DNA of 64,000 nt, taken from NCBI GenBank assembly GCA_963575745.1, contig CAUYUJ010012736.1, positions 167,001-231,000 on the forward strand, written 5' to 3'. Position 1 is the first letter of the stretch. Every line of letters begins with the position of its first letter. A model generated the notes under the pieces. The model searched no databases and was not told where the DNA came from. It saw only the letters and a list, made by a program, of their open reading frames with translations. Shown one piece after another: positions 1 through 11,123 of the stretch. A program made the translations under genes and the position numbers. This DNA is from Prorocentrum cordatum (taxonomy: Eukaryota > Sar > Dinophyceae > Prorocentrales > Prorocentraceae).

Positions 1-61
1 AGACTCGGGCCACGGGACCCTGGCCGATCGATCCGGCCAGAGACCTGGCGCGGAAAATGGG

Positions 62-330
62 GGTCCGGGGGAGGAGGAGGAGGAGGAGGAGGAGGAGGAG
101 GAGGAGGAGGAGAGGAGGAGGAGAGGGCGAGGAGAGGAGGAGGAGGAGGAGGAGGAGAGGAGTGAGGAGTGAGGAGGAGGAGGAGGAGGAGGAGGAGGAG
201 GAGGAGAGAGGAGGAGGAGGAGGAGGAGGAGGGGTGAGGAGGAGAAGGAGGAAGAGGAGGAGGATCAGGAGGAGGAGGAGGAGAAGGAGCAGGAGCAGCC
301 GGAGGAGGGAGGAGGAGGAGGACGAGAACA
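62..330 (+). repeat. GGA tract
   Basis: About 270 bp of GGA/GAG. Nothing else is seen in this stretch. Confidence 0.96.
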
Positions 331-339
331 GGTGAATGT

Positions 340-1300
340 TTGCGATGTTGCAGTTTTGTCGCTGCGTCGGATTTTTGAGGGTTCGCAGAAGGCACCTGTG
401 CACCACCACCGTGCCCGCGCTGGCACGGTGCATACTATTACGCCCTCCCCGGCAGAGGTCCCCTGGAGGGTCTATGCAACGTCTCGGCCCCCACGGACCC
501 GCAGAAGAGGCGCATGCAGAAGAAACGTCTTACGAAGCTACTTCACATGATGTTGGCTGGCTGGGCGGCTATGTCGACTTGGAGCTGTTGTACGCCAAAC
601 GCCAGCAACGGAAAATGTGACGGCTACGGGATGCAAGCATCATCCAGATCACTAAAGCAGCGCCATGGGCACAATGACAAGCACGACCAGGCAACTTCAA
701 ATGCTACCTCCAGGGATGCATTGTTTGACCGACCTGAAACGACGAGCACACCTAGGCGAAACCACGCCCCAAGTCCCTCACAGGACCCACGGGGTCCCGC
801 GAGCCAGCTTGATGCACTTGGAGACTTGTTTAGCGCCGCTCGGAGAAGATGCGCCCGCCCCTGCCCGGCCCGCGCGGGGGCTGCCGAACTGACCACTCAA
901 AGGTCCTCTGAGGTTGCGTGGGCCATCCCGCAAGTTTAGCGCGAAGGGCCCCGAATGGAGCTCTGCCGAAGGTCCCGCTGCCACTGTTCCAATGTGTCCC
1001 CCCCGCCGATTTCGGCGCACCCCTCGCACGCGTCGTAGCACCCAAACGAGCAACCGAAGGTCCTTTTGGAGCAGTTCACATGCGTCGCAGACGCCTGGGG
1101 ACTCGGAGAGAGCGCCTACGGCGCAGCCGGCAGACACCGAGGCCCGCGTTTCCGCATGGGTCCGCGCGTGGCGCCATCGATCGGTGCCATTTTTTCCCTA
1201 CCGAGGCTCTGCCTAGAAGGGTTCTTGCCCTGTTCTCCTAAAGGGCCGGGCAGTGGAAAACGCCCCGGGCGGTTCCCCCGGCATCCGCCCCGTGGTTCCC
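340..1300. other. Unique GC-rich sequence, nothing recognised
   Basis: Open frames overlap on both strands without protein-like signal. One short stretch (CCGATTTCGGCGCACCCCTC) resembles the 89-bp unit at 57 kb. Confidence 0.5.
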
Positions 1301-1439
1301 CCAGTGACGTCCCCTTTAGCTTAGCGTTGCTTATCTCATCTTAGCTTAGCTCGTTCCATCCTGGCTTAGCTTAGTTTCATCTCAGCTCAGGTTTATCTTA
1401 GCTTAGCTTGCATTCATCTTAGTTTCGTCGAACTCCAGC

Positions 1440-1645
1440 ATAGCACAGCACAGCATAGCATAGAAGAACGTAGCACAGCATAGCGCAGCACAACATATCA
1501 TATCATATCATAGCATCGCATGGCATAGCATAGCACAGCATAGCATAGCATAGTATAGCATAGCATAGCGCAGCACAGCACAGTATAGCACCGCGCAGCA
1601 TAGCATAGCATAGCATAGCATAGCATGGCATGGCATAGCAACTAA
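1440..1645 (+). repeat. AGCAT pentanucleotide satellite
   Basis: About 40 units of TAGCA/CAGCA; preceded at 1,318-1,430 by loose CTTAGCTTAG repeats. Confidence 0.93.
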
Positions 1646-2212
1646 TGCTGCTTTCCTAGGGGCTCCAACTTCTAGGTAGGGTCGCACTGGGGTAATTTTT
1701 GACGATGTGGAGGCGCGTCACGGAGTAAGGGGTAGTACGCCCTCGCCCCTGGGGACCAACAGTCCTACATCGACACGCCTGACGTTCAAAGGTGTAACGC
1801 TGATTTGGCCAACCATGCCCAAGTCCGGGGGGGCCAGGGGTGAAGACCATTCGCCTCGCGTCCGCCAAAGAAATGGAAAGAGAAACCGCGGGGTGGCGTG
1901 AACAAAAATTGCTGACGGGCGTCCAGGGTGGCGCGACGACCACGAAATCACGTGTATGACAAAAATGCGGCGCACATTTGTCACGCACCATTGGACACTG
2001 ATTTGGGTTATGCAAATTTGTCATGCCATTGCCATGCCGGATTCATACCGGATCCATGCCGGAATTCATGCCAAAATCCATGCCGCGCGTCGCGCCGTCT
2101 CGCTGCGCAGGGGCGTGCGCCAGGGGGCGCGTTCCGTCACTCCAAAGGATTGTCGCGTAAGGCTGACAGGGGGTTCGCCCCGCAACTGAAGGGGATCAGA
2201 AGGGGACGAGGA

Positions 2213-2370
2213 GTGGGAGGGGGGGGGGGGAGAAGGAGGAGGAGGAGGAGGAGGAGGAAGAGGGGAAAGGGGGGAGGGGGAGGAGGAGGAGGAGGACAAG
2301 GAGGAGGAGGAGGAGGAAGAGGAGGGGGGGGGAGAAGGAGGAGGGAAGGGTGGAGGAGGAAGGAGATTGA
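2213..2370 (+). repeat. GGA tract
   Basis: About 150 bp of G-rich GGA repeats. Confidence 0.95.
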
Positions 2371-2599
2371 GTAGGGGGATGAGGAGCAGAGTTGCCAGGA
2401 CTGGAAAGGGCGGAAAAGTGGTGGAGAACGAAGAGGAGCAGGGGGGGCAGGACGATGGGAAGGAATGGGGGGCACCCCAAAAGCATCTTGGCCAGCATGG
2501 GCCCCGCACGGTGCCTTCAAGCGCACCGGCTGAAACATGGCGGGATCTAGCCGCGCACAGGCCACAGGCACCCAGAGCGCAAGGCGCGTCAGGCCCGCT

Positions 2600-2805
2600 T
2601 GGTTTTTTCCTTGTCCTGTTCACTTTTCCTCTTTAGTTTGGTCCTGGTCCTCTGTAGTTTTCCCGTGGTCCTGTTTTGTTTTCCCGTGGTCCTGTTTAAT
2701 TTTCTCCTGGTCCTGTTTACCTTTTCCCCGTTGTCTTGTTTACGTTTTAGGTTGGTCCTGTTTAGTTTCCTTGTGGGCCTGTTTAGTTTTCTCTTGGTTC
2801 TGAAT
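2600..2805 (+). repeat. 21-23 bp minisatellite
   Basis: About nine units of TTTTCCCGTGGTCCTGTTTA. Confidence 0.85.
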
Positions 2806-2809
2806 TTTT

Positions 2810-4440
2810 CTCACAACATTTGCCATGCAATGTTCATGCCGGTTTCATACCGGTGCTGCGTGCGCCCGAAGCGTCCTGGGGCCCAGGGCTGCCCTGGTCA
2901 GGCACGGCGGTGGTGTCTGTCGGGGGCCCTCAAAACGGGGGGGTGACAACACCGTGTGGTGAGTCGGTGGGATTCGGGGTCACCGCGCGGTTTTGGGGCT
3001 AGATTCGTTCTCCGAGGACGTCTCGGGCGACAGGGGCATCCGAGGTCCCAAAACCGTGCGTTGACGGACCGTGCGGTGAAGTCTTGGGGGATTTCGAGGT
3101 CACCGCACGGTCCGTCACCGCACCGTTTCGGGACTCCAAAATCTAGACGACGTCTGCGGATGACCCTCGAGCATCCAGCAGCCGTTCGCTATGTTGCGTA
3201 TTCGGGGGGCCTTGTTGTCCCTTCGCGCCCGTCCGCGTCGAATCAGTCTCGAATCCATGACGGAATGCTCGACTCCGCGTTGAACCCACGCCACATGTGC
3301 AACGGCATCGAATCCGCATCGAGCGCGCGTCGGGCACAAAAGAAGATGCCCGTGTTGGGGACAAACAAAGCCCCCGAAGATGAAACGTAACGTTCGGGAC
3401 GTTTCGAGCACCCCCCGGGGCGCTCTCGGCGAGGCGCAACTGCTGGAAAACACCCTGAGATGGGGAAACCGCCGAGAACTGCCCCCAAAGAATCCGACGT
3501 CTTGATAATTTCCAATCCGGAAGCCCCGAGGTCCCAGAACTCCCGAACTCTTTCCCCACGGCCAGCTTTGAATCCCAACTGGTTCTTTACGGCCCATGCC
3601 TGGCGAGGGCTCCCCGGAAGCCGAAAGCGGCCAAAAAACTGTTCGTCATTGTCGTGTTTCGCGACGCGAGCACCAAATAGTCCGCATTTGGCCGGTTCCG
3701 GAAACAAACCCTGAACCCAAAGATGTTGTTACCTCTTGGGGGCCAACTTCAACTGGACTTGCTCCGGCTCCCGCCGGCGGAGCCACCCCCGTTTTACTTC
3801 CGCAGGCTTTCGCCGAGGAAGAGATGGCAACTCTTTCGATCCTCGAACGCGGGCAACATTTGCATCCATATCCATATTTGGTGCGTCTTGGACTTGTTTG
3901 GCAGGTGCGAAGCAAGCCCGTGGCGCACCGGACATGGATAAACATCGAGCTGCGGCCAGCTGTTTATCCATATCCAGTGCGCTTGGGATTTCTGGGGGCG
4001 GTATCGGTACATGTTCCTCCTCTGAGGCATGGGCACAAGTCGGGCAGCCAGGCGGGAAGGGAAAGGTGGCGGGCCTTCTCGGACGCCTCGAAAGTCCTCT
4101 GGCCTTTGTGAAAAATGTTCTGACCTTCGCCGAAGACAGGGCAAAACTTCTCCGAAGGCCCGAGGGCTTCCGAGAAGCCCCGCCGCCTTCTGAGAAAGCG
4201 TCCTCCCTGTTACTCCCGGAGTCTGCAGTGCCAACCTGCCGTGACCTCGAGGTCCGCCGTGCCAGTCCGCCGCGCTCCTGTGCTCTGCCCTGCCAAGCGG
4301 AAGTCGGGGCCTTACAAGGCTCAAAGGAGGAGCCCTCCAATACGCACAAAAACGGGGCGGCCCCCAGAGGGCCAGGGCAGGCGGAGGGGGCCAGCCGACG
4401 GGCGCAACTTAGGGCCCCCCCAGACGCCAAACCCCCCCAC
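2810..4440. other. Intronic or flanking sequence without a recognised gene
   Basis: Apart from the 3.06-kb hairpin and short ATGCCGGTTTCATACCGG-type repeats shared with 2.03-2.09 kb, I see nothing I can name. GGCGAGGCGCAACTGCTGG at 3,428-3,446 is related to 20,107-20,125. Confidence 0.5.
3063..3116. repeat. 17-bp perfect inverted repeat
   Basis: GACGGACCGTGCGGTGA (3,063-3,079) and its exact reverse complement (3,100-3,116) around a 20-nt loop. Confidence 0.93.
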
Positions 4441-4640
4441 CGTGCTGGCCCGCCCTGCTCCTGCGGTCCGCCGTGCTGGTCTGCCGCGCTGCCGCGGCCC
4501 GCCGTGCCGTGCCGGCCCGCCGTGCCGGCGCGGTCTGCCGGGCTGCCCTGCCGTGCCCCGTGCGGTCCGGCGTGTGGGTCTGCCGCGCTCCCGTGCCCCC
4601 GTTCCTCGCGCATGCCTCGCGCGCGCCCCGTGCGGTCGCG
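4440..4640 (+). repeat. GC-rich 15-bp minisatellite
   Basis: Imperfect GCCCGCCGTGCCGGT / GTCTGCCGCGCTGCC units on the donor side of kinase exon 10. Confidence 0.7.
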
Positions 4641-4714
4641 CTGCCTGCCCACACGCGACCGCGCGGTCGCGCCGCCTGCCCCAGCAGGCGCCCTCGCGCG
4701 CGCGCGCGAGGCTC

Positions 4715-4788
4715 CTGCGTGAAGAACGGGTGGCTCAGCGCCTCGTCGGTGGAGATGCGGTCCGCGGGGCAGAGCGTGAACAGGCCTC
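4715..4788 (-). CDS. Kinase exon 10: CPADRIS..HPFF (subdomain XI)
   Basis: The minus strand encodes GLFTLCPADRISTDEALSHP and then FFTQ. This is the kinase subdomain XI signature L.P..RISA.EAL.HPFF, with the invariant Arg in DRIS. The acceptor is CTCACAG before GAGGCCTG. The 3' end is either a GA donor after CAG (4,715) or a GC donor two bases later (4,713). If not spliced, the frame would run on into GC-rich low-complexity sequence, so splicing is more likely. It closes the kinase domain; any C-terminal tail lies toward or beyond position 1. Confidence 0.85.
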
Positions 4789-5340
4789 CTGTGAGGCGAG
4801 GGCAGGCGCGAGACAGCAGCGGACCGATAGAATTCACTCGGGAGCCTCTGGGGAAGCCGCGGGTTTGGGAGATGCATCGGGCGCCGCGGCCATTGTCAGA
4901 GCGTTCCGGAGCGCTCTGGGACCGTTCCGGAACGCCCTGGTTTAGACGGAAACTCCTCGCAGGACTGAAAAAGAACGGTCAAGGGCTACTCTGCAAGGCC
5001 ATTGAGCTGGATTCACCCAGCTTGATCCGGGGACTGAGCGAGATCAAGCCGACGTCGACCTGTGCTCGACCAGACATATACCAGCACCGAATCAAACCTG
5101 AACCTCCCAGGAGCTGCATCCTGAACGCGCGCGGCGAAACACAGTTCGGGCAGTGACCGTCAAACGAACACTTGCTTCTCGCCTGGCTCGCTGGCTGCAG
5201 CCCGCGAGCCCCGACGGCGACGACGGCGATGGCACAGCGAAGGTAATTGTGACATCGCCCGCTTCCCGGCGGGGCGCTGCGACCCCCCCCCGATCCGAGC
5301 AATCCGCGCGGACTTCCGAGAAAGTTAGCTGACTTATTTG

Positions 5341-5500
5341 AAGGGGGCCTGGGACACACAAATAAATACACACAAATAAAAGGATTCCCCATATTGTCTC
5401 ATATGTTCTGGGTTTTTGTCTTCACCCCCACTTCCCATATTTTCCCATATTTACCTGGGGATCGACGATTAACTGTGTCTGTGTGTCTTCTCCCCTTCTG
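5341..5500 (+). mobile_element. Family A short element, copy 1 (ACACAAATAAATACACAC family)
   Basis: A 160-bp copy starting AAGGGGGCCTGGGACACAC and ending TCTCCCCTTCTG, flanked by ATTTG at 5,336-5,340 and 5,501-5,505. It has internal CCCATATTTTCCCATATTT and GGGATCGACGATTAACTGTG blocks that recur in the other copies. Confidence 0.75.
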
Positions 5501-5721
5501 ATTTGATTATCTGTCTGTTCTCGAAAGGGAGCCCGAAAATCCAAGCTGCGGTGGATATTGGGGAGACCGAAAGGCACCGACACCGCTGCTCCCCGGGCAT
5601 CTCCTGGGATGCTTTTTCTGATGAGAACTTCGAAGCGAACTCCGCGGTGGCGACGAGGTTTTCCAAGAGGGCCGCCAAAGGGCTTCCGAATCGGCCGAGA
5701 ACGGCGAACACGAGGCTAAGG

Positions 5722-5930
5722 CACCTCCTCCTCCTCCTCCCTCTCCTCCTCCTCCTCCCCCTCCTCCTCCTCCTCCTCCTCCTCCTCCTCCTCCTCCTCG
5801 TTCTGCTCCTCCTCCCTCTCCTCCTCCTCCTCCTCCTCCTCCTCCTCCTCCTCCTCCTCCCTCTGCTCCTCCTTCTGCTCCTCCTTCTCCTCCTCCTCCG
5901 CCTCCTCCTCCTCCTCCTCCTCCTCCTCCT
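5722..5930 (+). repeat. CCT tract
   Basis: About 210 bp of CCT with CTG/TTC variants. Confidence 0.96.
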
Positions 5931-6789
5931 TGGGCGGCAGGTGTCGTCGGTGGGGCCGCGGTCGGCCAGGATCGATGCCGAGTCGGAGCGATCGTATCGG
6001 ACCTTGCTTCATCCTCCTCGGAGGACCGAGGGGCTCCGGAGAGGACCGGGGAGAGGCTCCCCTTCGAGCCCCACCCCCGAAGGGGTCCACAGGGCGAACG
6101 GCACCAAGATGTCCTGGACTCCCGAGGAGCAAGGGGGAGAAGAGGTAGCAGGAGGAGCAGAGACGAGAAGGAGGACGACCTAACTAATTAACTAACGAAC
6201 TAACGCACTGACTTACTGACAAACGGGCTAACAGACCAACTCCTCAAGACGCGTGTCTCCGAAACTGATCTTGAGCCACCCCAGGAACGGCCAATCGCCG
6301 AGATCTTTGGCCTCCAGCCCTCCCAGACGGTAACACCGGCCTCGGGACCCAAAACCTCCCGACCACGGCCCCCCCCCCCTCCATCGCGCGAGGGGAGACG
6401 GAGGAGAGAGCCAGCGAGCGGCGAGCCCGAGCAGCAGCACGCACAGCGACGAGCCAGCGTGGCGCAGGAGGGAAGGCGAGAGCCCACGAGGAGAGCGCAG
6501 CGCAGCAGCATCGAGGGGGGCTCGGGTCCTGCCGTCGCTAGCTAGCGTGCTATCAGTCTACTTTGGTGCTCTGGGCCGCTTCGCGGGGGGCCGAAAACAG
6601 TTGCGAGCGAAGTGCACAAAAAGCTCACAAATCCCCCAAATATCTCAAAGTTTGCGAACCCCCCCCAAAGAACACACAAGTTCACGAATTCCCTAAATTA
6701 AAAGTTTGCGAATCCCCCTCAAAAAAAACAAAATGTTACCCCTCCCGTATTCCGAAAGTGTCCCTGGATTTCGCCGGGAAGGGTAGGGA

Positions 6790-6796
6790 AGGCGCT

Positions 6797-6836
<40 letters not shown>

Positions 6837-7110
6837 GATCCTGTATACGCTGGCAGTCGGCCGCTGCCTCCACGAGGTCCTCGAAGGTGGTGGCAGCACT
6901 GGCATCGCTGGCGCTGGCGTCGCCGATGAAAGCCTGCGCGTTGATCTCGCATGCTCCCACGCCGCCGTCTTGCACGGATTTCGCCACGTCGGCCACCCCC
7001 TCGTCCCCGGTGGGGGTGCTTCCCGCAACGTGGCGAAAAGTTCTGCGTCTCGCTCCTGTTCCAGACCCTGCCTTCAAGTTGCAGACTCGCTCGTCGCGTG
7101 ATTGGCCTCT
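6790..7110 (-). pseudogene. Coding-like segment ending in polyglutamine
   Basis: The minus strand reads TPTGDEGVADVAKSVQDGG, EINAQAFIGDASASDASAAT and TFEDLVEAAADCQRIQD, and then about 13 CAG codons. Composition is protein-like, but no homologue is recognised and no bounding splice sites are certain. It directly abuts the truncated ACACAAATAAATACACAC-family copy at 7.13-7.26 kb. It may be an old exon or coincidence. Confidence 0.25.
6798..6836 (+). repeat. GCT tract
   Basis: Thirteen GCT units (CAG on the minus strand). Confidence 0.97.
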
Positions 7111-7127
7111 CTCTCGATGTGTTTCGC

Positions 7128-7256
7128 CGAATTTTCCCCATGGTTTCCCATATGTTCTGGGTTTCTGTCGTCCCGCCCAATTCCCATATTTTTGCATATT
7201 ATTTTCCTGGGAATCGACGATTAATTGTGTCTGTGTGTTTTTTCCCCTCCTGAATG
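7128..7256 (+). mobile_element. Family A short element, copy 2 (left-truncated)
   Basis: Shares CATATGTTCTGGGTTTCTGT, TTCCCATATTTTTGCATATT, GGGAATCGACGATTAATTG and the TTTTTTCCCCTCCTGA end with the other copies, but the ACACAAATAAATACACAC left part is replaced by unrelated sequence. Confidence 0.65.
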
Positions 7257-7479
7257 AGGCGTGTTGCTTGCCTTTCTTTCCGACGCCGCAGTAGCTCGGG
7301 CCGACGGGGGAGTGTGTCCACGAAGGCGAGGTCGTTGTTCTCGACGATGGCGCGCACGCGTGTGTTCTAGCATGGTGCTCCTCCGTCCCGGCGTGCGGGC
7401 CTGCGCTCCGGGAGTCTACCTGCTCCTCCTCCTCCTCCTCCTCCGCCTCCTCCTCCTCCTCCCAAGGGGCCGGTCATGA

Positions 7480-8010
7480 TCTGGGCGATCCCTGTGCCGT
7501 CGTCGATGCCCGCGCCGGTGATCAGGGTGGTGCGACCTAGCAAGTTCGCGAGTGGGCGGGCCGTGAAGTCCTCGAGTGCGAGCGCGGTGTTGTCAATGAT
7601 GTGCTGTTCTCGTCCGTCTCGGCTTCTTGGGCAGACATAAAGCGCCATCAGCGCTGTGTCATGCGTCTTGCTTTTAGGTCGAACTGGTCGAGCTCGCCCT
7701 CTGATACAAACTGGTGGTGTCCATGTGATGATTACCTGCCCTGTTGGCACCGTGGTTCTGTGCAGGAAAAAAGCTTACATCGCAGGCCGTGTTACTCAGA
7801 TGGTTGTTCTTCTGCCAGCCAGAACGGACGGCGCGGAATTGCGGGAGGCCATCTACCATGTACGGGGTTTTCGTGCGGCGCTGTGTCCCACACCAAAAGG
7901 ATGGCGACCAGGCGGCCGAACTCATGGGCAGTGTCCCGTTCGCGGTCGCGGTCCGACAGGCTGAGCGGGCTCCTATAGATCACGCACGTGGCCATGAAAG
8001 AATCAATTAC
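7480..8010 (-). pseudogene. Unrecognised coding-like stretch with frame change
   Basis: Reading down from 8,010 the minus strand gives YAVIDSFMATCVIYRSPLSL and AHEFGRLVAILLVWDTAPHE, then a stop near 7.79 kb. A second frame then gives KTHDTALMALYVCPRSRDG and DNTALALEDFTARPLANLLG, RTTLITGAGIDDGTGIAQIM down to about 7.48 kb, ending in a CCT tract. TLITGAGIDDGTG superficially recalls a nucleotide-binding turn, but no family is assigned. The segment begins beside a half copy of the GCGCTCCGCGCGG element family. Confidence 0.35.
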
Positions 8011-8035
8011 TGCATACACATTAATGTTTGGCCTC

Positions 8036-8076
8036 CGGCGCGGATCCAAGAACCCCGCGCGCAGCGCCAAAACTCC
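8036..8076. mobile_element. Family D half element
   Basis: GCGCGGATCCAAGAACCCC and GCGCAGCGCCAAAACTCC match the right arm of family D only; no left arm is found nearby. Confidence 0.5.
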
Positions 8077-8657
8077 TTTTTGTCCCCGCGTTTTCTTCTT
8101 CGGAGCTGGAGGACAGTGTGGTCTTCGCTTCGCGGGGCGATCCAGAAGAAGGGGGAAAAGCAATAGGCCGGCAGCTGATTTTGAAGGGCTCGGCTTGAAG
8201 CGCTGCCAGTGCCCCCTTGGCTCGGCCAGGCTCGGGCCCAGAGGAGAAAAAGGGACGAGAAAGAAGAGGACAAAGCCCACCCCCGACTCTCAGGACCTTC
8301 AAAGGCAAAGGAATGTGTTCATGTGTTCTTTCCAATGGCGGTCGCTACCCAGGGGGGGAAAGGGGGTAGCCGCCGGGGCCATGGTAATTAACTGACGCTT
8401 TGGCGGGGTGGGGCACATGCGCCGCAATCGCCAAGACACACGCGAGAGAGCACCAGCATGTGGGGGGGGTCCAGCGCCCCCCCCTCCCCCCTCCCCCCCC
8501 CTCCCTCCCCCCCCCACGCACACGTACGATCGCTACCGTCACATACCCGGGAGGAGGGAGGAGTTTGGGCCCTGGTAGCGAGGGTCGCGCGCCAGAGGAC
8601 AGGCAACACACAATCTCTTTATACTGGAGCGGGCCGCAGGGCCGCGCCCCGCCCCTC

Positions 8658-8731
8658 CTAGCAGGTCGAAGCAGCTCTCCGTGAGGCGGTACTTCACGTC
8701 CGCGCACTTGCCCTCGCCGGAGCAGAACCAC
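8658..8731 (-). CDS. Kinase exon 9: KYRLTESCFDLL segment
   Basis: A 74-nt exon encodes WFCSGEGKCADVK and YRLTESCFDLL. The S-x-x-DLL core is the kinase helix alphaH start that precedes the LLxxxPxxRIS motif. The acceptor is CCCGAG before GTGGTTC; the donor is taken as GA (CTAG then GAGGGG) so that phase matches exon 10 (DLL-GG-LFTLCP). The sequence between exons 8 and 9 is divergent from known CDKs in this loop, so the exon boundaries are less certain than the DLL identity. Confidence 0.7.
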
Positions 8732-9173
8732 CTCGGGCGGGGGGGGGGCAGAGGGTCGAGCAGCCAGGCGGCTGTCTCATGGGCCAACTGCCTCGATGGT
8801 GGAAGCAAAAGTCCGCTTCCCCACTGAGGGAGAGGGGACTCCGCCACGGGACGCACCAGCTCTGGGGGGGGGAGGGCGAGGAGCGGGAGGTGAAGGGAGA
8901 ACGGACCAGCGAGTTTCGTGGGGATCCCCCAATTGCTCTGCCCGCCACTTGTACAGAAGCGCGCAACGGGGGCAACGGAGAAGGAGGAGCATGAAGAGCA
9001 GCAGAGGGGAGGGAAGGAGCAGGGAGGACGCAAGAGGCAGAATCTCCAGTAGGAAAACTCCGCTACCACTCTGCACGGCGGGCGCGGCTCCCAAAGAAGC
9101 GCCCCCAGGGCGCACTGCACCATCCGCGGAGGGGCGCGCACGCGGAGAATAGAAGAAGACACAACGCCATGAG

Positions 9174-9306
9174 CATAAACTTTTGGCGCTCCGCGCGGGT
9201 TCCTTGGATCTGCGCTGGACCCACCTCCCTGGCGCGCGGAGCTTCAGGCGGGGGGGCCCGGCGAGGATCCACGACATCCGCGCGGAGCGCCAACAGTTTA
9301 TGTGGT
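9174..9306. mobile_element. Family D inverted-repeat element (GGCGCTCCGCGCGG), full copy
   Basis: ATAAACTTTTGGCGCTCCGC at the left is mirrored by GCGGAGCGCCAACAGTTTAT at the right around a GC-rich centre. Confidence 0.7.
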
Positions 9307-9410
9307 TATGACTTACGGCGCCTTTTCCTTCCCCGAGGGAAGAGAAGGACATTCGCAGCCGACGGCCCCGAGGAAGGAGGCGAGGAGAGCACCGCGGAAA
9401 TCTGCAGCCT

Positions 9411-9445
9411 CCTCCTCCTCCTCCTCCTCCTCCCTCCTCCTCCTC

Positions 9446-9477
<32 letters not shown>

Positions 9478-9803
9478 TCCTCCTCCTCCTCCTCCTCCTC
9501 CCCTCCTCCTCCTCCTCCTCCTCTCTCCTCCCCCTCCTCCTCCTCCTCCTCCTCCTCCTCCCACCTCCTCCTCCTCCTCCTCCTCCTCCTCCTCCTCCTC
9601 CTCCTCCCCTCCTCCTCCTCCTCCTCCTCCTCCCTCCTCCTCCTCCTCTCCTCCTCCTCCTCCTCCTCCTCCCTCCTCCTCCTCCTCCTCCTCCTCCTCC
9701 TCCTCACCTCTCCTCCTCTCCTCCTCCTCCTCCTCCTCCTCCTCCTCCTCCTCCTTCCTCCTCCTCCTCACCTCCTCCCTCCTCCTCTCCTCCTCCCTCC
9801 TCG
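9411..9803 (+). repeat. CCT tract
   Basis: About 390 bp of CCT units with occasional slips. Confidence 0.97.
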
Positions 9804-9975
9804 CCCCTCGTGCACTCTCCTGGGAGCGCTGGCCCCCGGGGCGCCCCGCGGCCTCGAGCCGCTCTCTATATATGGGGCCCTCGGCCCCGCGGCTCGTGGA
9901 GCCGGCGGCCGGGAGCGCCCCCGCGGCCCCCGCTGCGGTGGAGCCGCCGGCTCCTCGAGGAGCGAGGCAGGCCTA

Positions 9976-10168
9976 CTTGGATGACCGTGGGGGTGATTAA
10001 GTGGATAGGGAGGTTACTGGATGCCATAAGGCCCAGCCTGGCTTATAAGGGGTTACCCTTAAGTAGCTAGGGGGGTTACCGATCCCTAAGTAGGCCCGCC
10101 CACTTAGCTAATCCAAGCCATTCGCGCTAACCCCCCTATCCACTTAGAACCCCCCACGGTCATCCCAG
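9976..10168. mobile_element. Family F element (TGGGATGACCGTGGGGG ends), copy 1
   Basis: A 193-bp element, CTTGGATGACCGTGGGGG at the left and CCCCCACGGTCATCCCAG at the right, flanked by TA on both sides. Direct comparison with 10,409-10,505 gives the unfilled site. It sits at the position that in the unfilled copy reads as a GTAAG donor on the minus strand. Confidence 0.82.
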
Positions 10169-10177
10169 TAGGGGGGC

Positions 10178-10408
10178 CCTCGTCTTGGCTAATGTTGCTC
10201 CCATCGTACTTCAGGACCACGTCCCAGAACTCGTTTCGAGCGCCCGGAAGAGTGTCGAAGTAATTAGTGTCGAAACAGCGTCGGACGAGTGTCTCCCAGG
10301 GTGCGACACGCGAAACCCTTGAGGTTTGGGGTACTCTTATTGCGCTCGAAACTCTTCCTGGTGATCAAGGCTGAAGTAGGTTGGAACATCCTGAGTCTTG
10401 GCCATCTC
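10178..10408 (-). pseudogene. Exon-like segment between two copies of a 75-bp GTAAG..CAG repeat
   Basis: The minus strand reads EMAKTQDVPTYFSLDHQEEF from 10.40 kb in one frame and FDTNYFDTLPGARNEFWDVV, LKYDGSNISQDEGPP down to 10.18 kb in another. Both look like protein; a shift or stop lies between them. Upstream (10,411-10,486) is a 75-bp block that starts GTAAGCC and ends CGCCAG on the minus strand, so it has the form of a short GT-AG intron. A diverged copy of the same block lies at 9,898-9,975. The arrangement looks like a partial tandem duplication of an exon plus a small intron. Function unknown. Confidence 0.35.
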
Positions 10409-11123
10409 GGAGCTGGCGGCTGGGAGCGCCCCGCGGCCCCCGCTGCTCCAGAGCCGCCGGCTCCTCGAGGAGCGAGGCAGGCTTACGGGGGGTCCTCGTC
10501 TCGGCCGCGTGCTCGGGGGCCCCGGGCACGGAGGCTTCCGGGGACCCTCTCATCCTCCTCCTCTTCCCCCTCCCCCTCCTCCCCCTCCTCCTCCTCCTCC
10601 TCCTCCTCCTCCTCCTTCTACTCCTCCTCCTCCTCCAACTCCTCCACGCGGTCGCATGCCTCCTGCCTCCAGCCTCCTCCACAGGGGGGGCCCTGGACCT
10701 GCACCTTCGGCACCCCCCGCGCGGCGAGGGGCCGCGCGGCGGCGGCCGCCGCCGCGGCGGCGGCCACCGTCGGGGCCGCACCGCGCCAGCACCTCACGCG
10801 CCGAGGATGCGCGGAGGCGCAGGTCGAGGAAGACCAAGTCGAGGGCGCAACCGAGGGCCCTGCAGCCGAGGAAGACCTTCTCCAGGAGCCTCCACTCGTC
10901 GTTCTCTCCCGCCGTCGCTGGCGGGGTCCCGGTTTCCAGGGGCCCTGCTTTCCTTCGGAGGCGAGCGGGAGGGGGAAGTGCGAAGGACTTCTCAGAAGGC
11001 GGCGGAGCTTCGCAGAAGCCCCCCCGGCCTTCTGAGAGGTGCTCCGCGTTCTCCGGGGGAGGCTTAGAGGCTTAGAGCACTTCTCAGAAGGCCAAGGGGG
11101 CTTCTGGGCCTTCTGAGTCGGCC

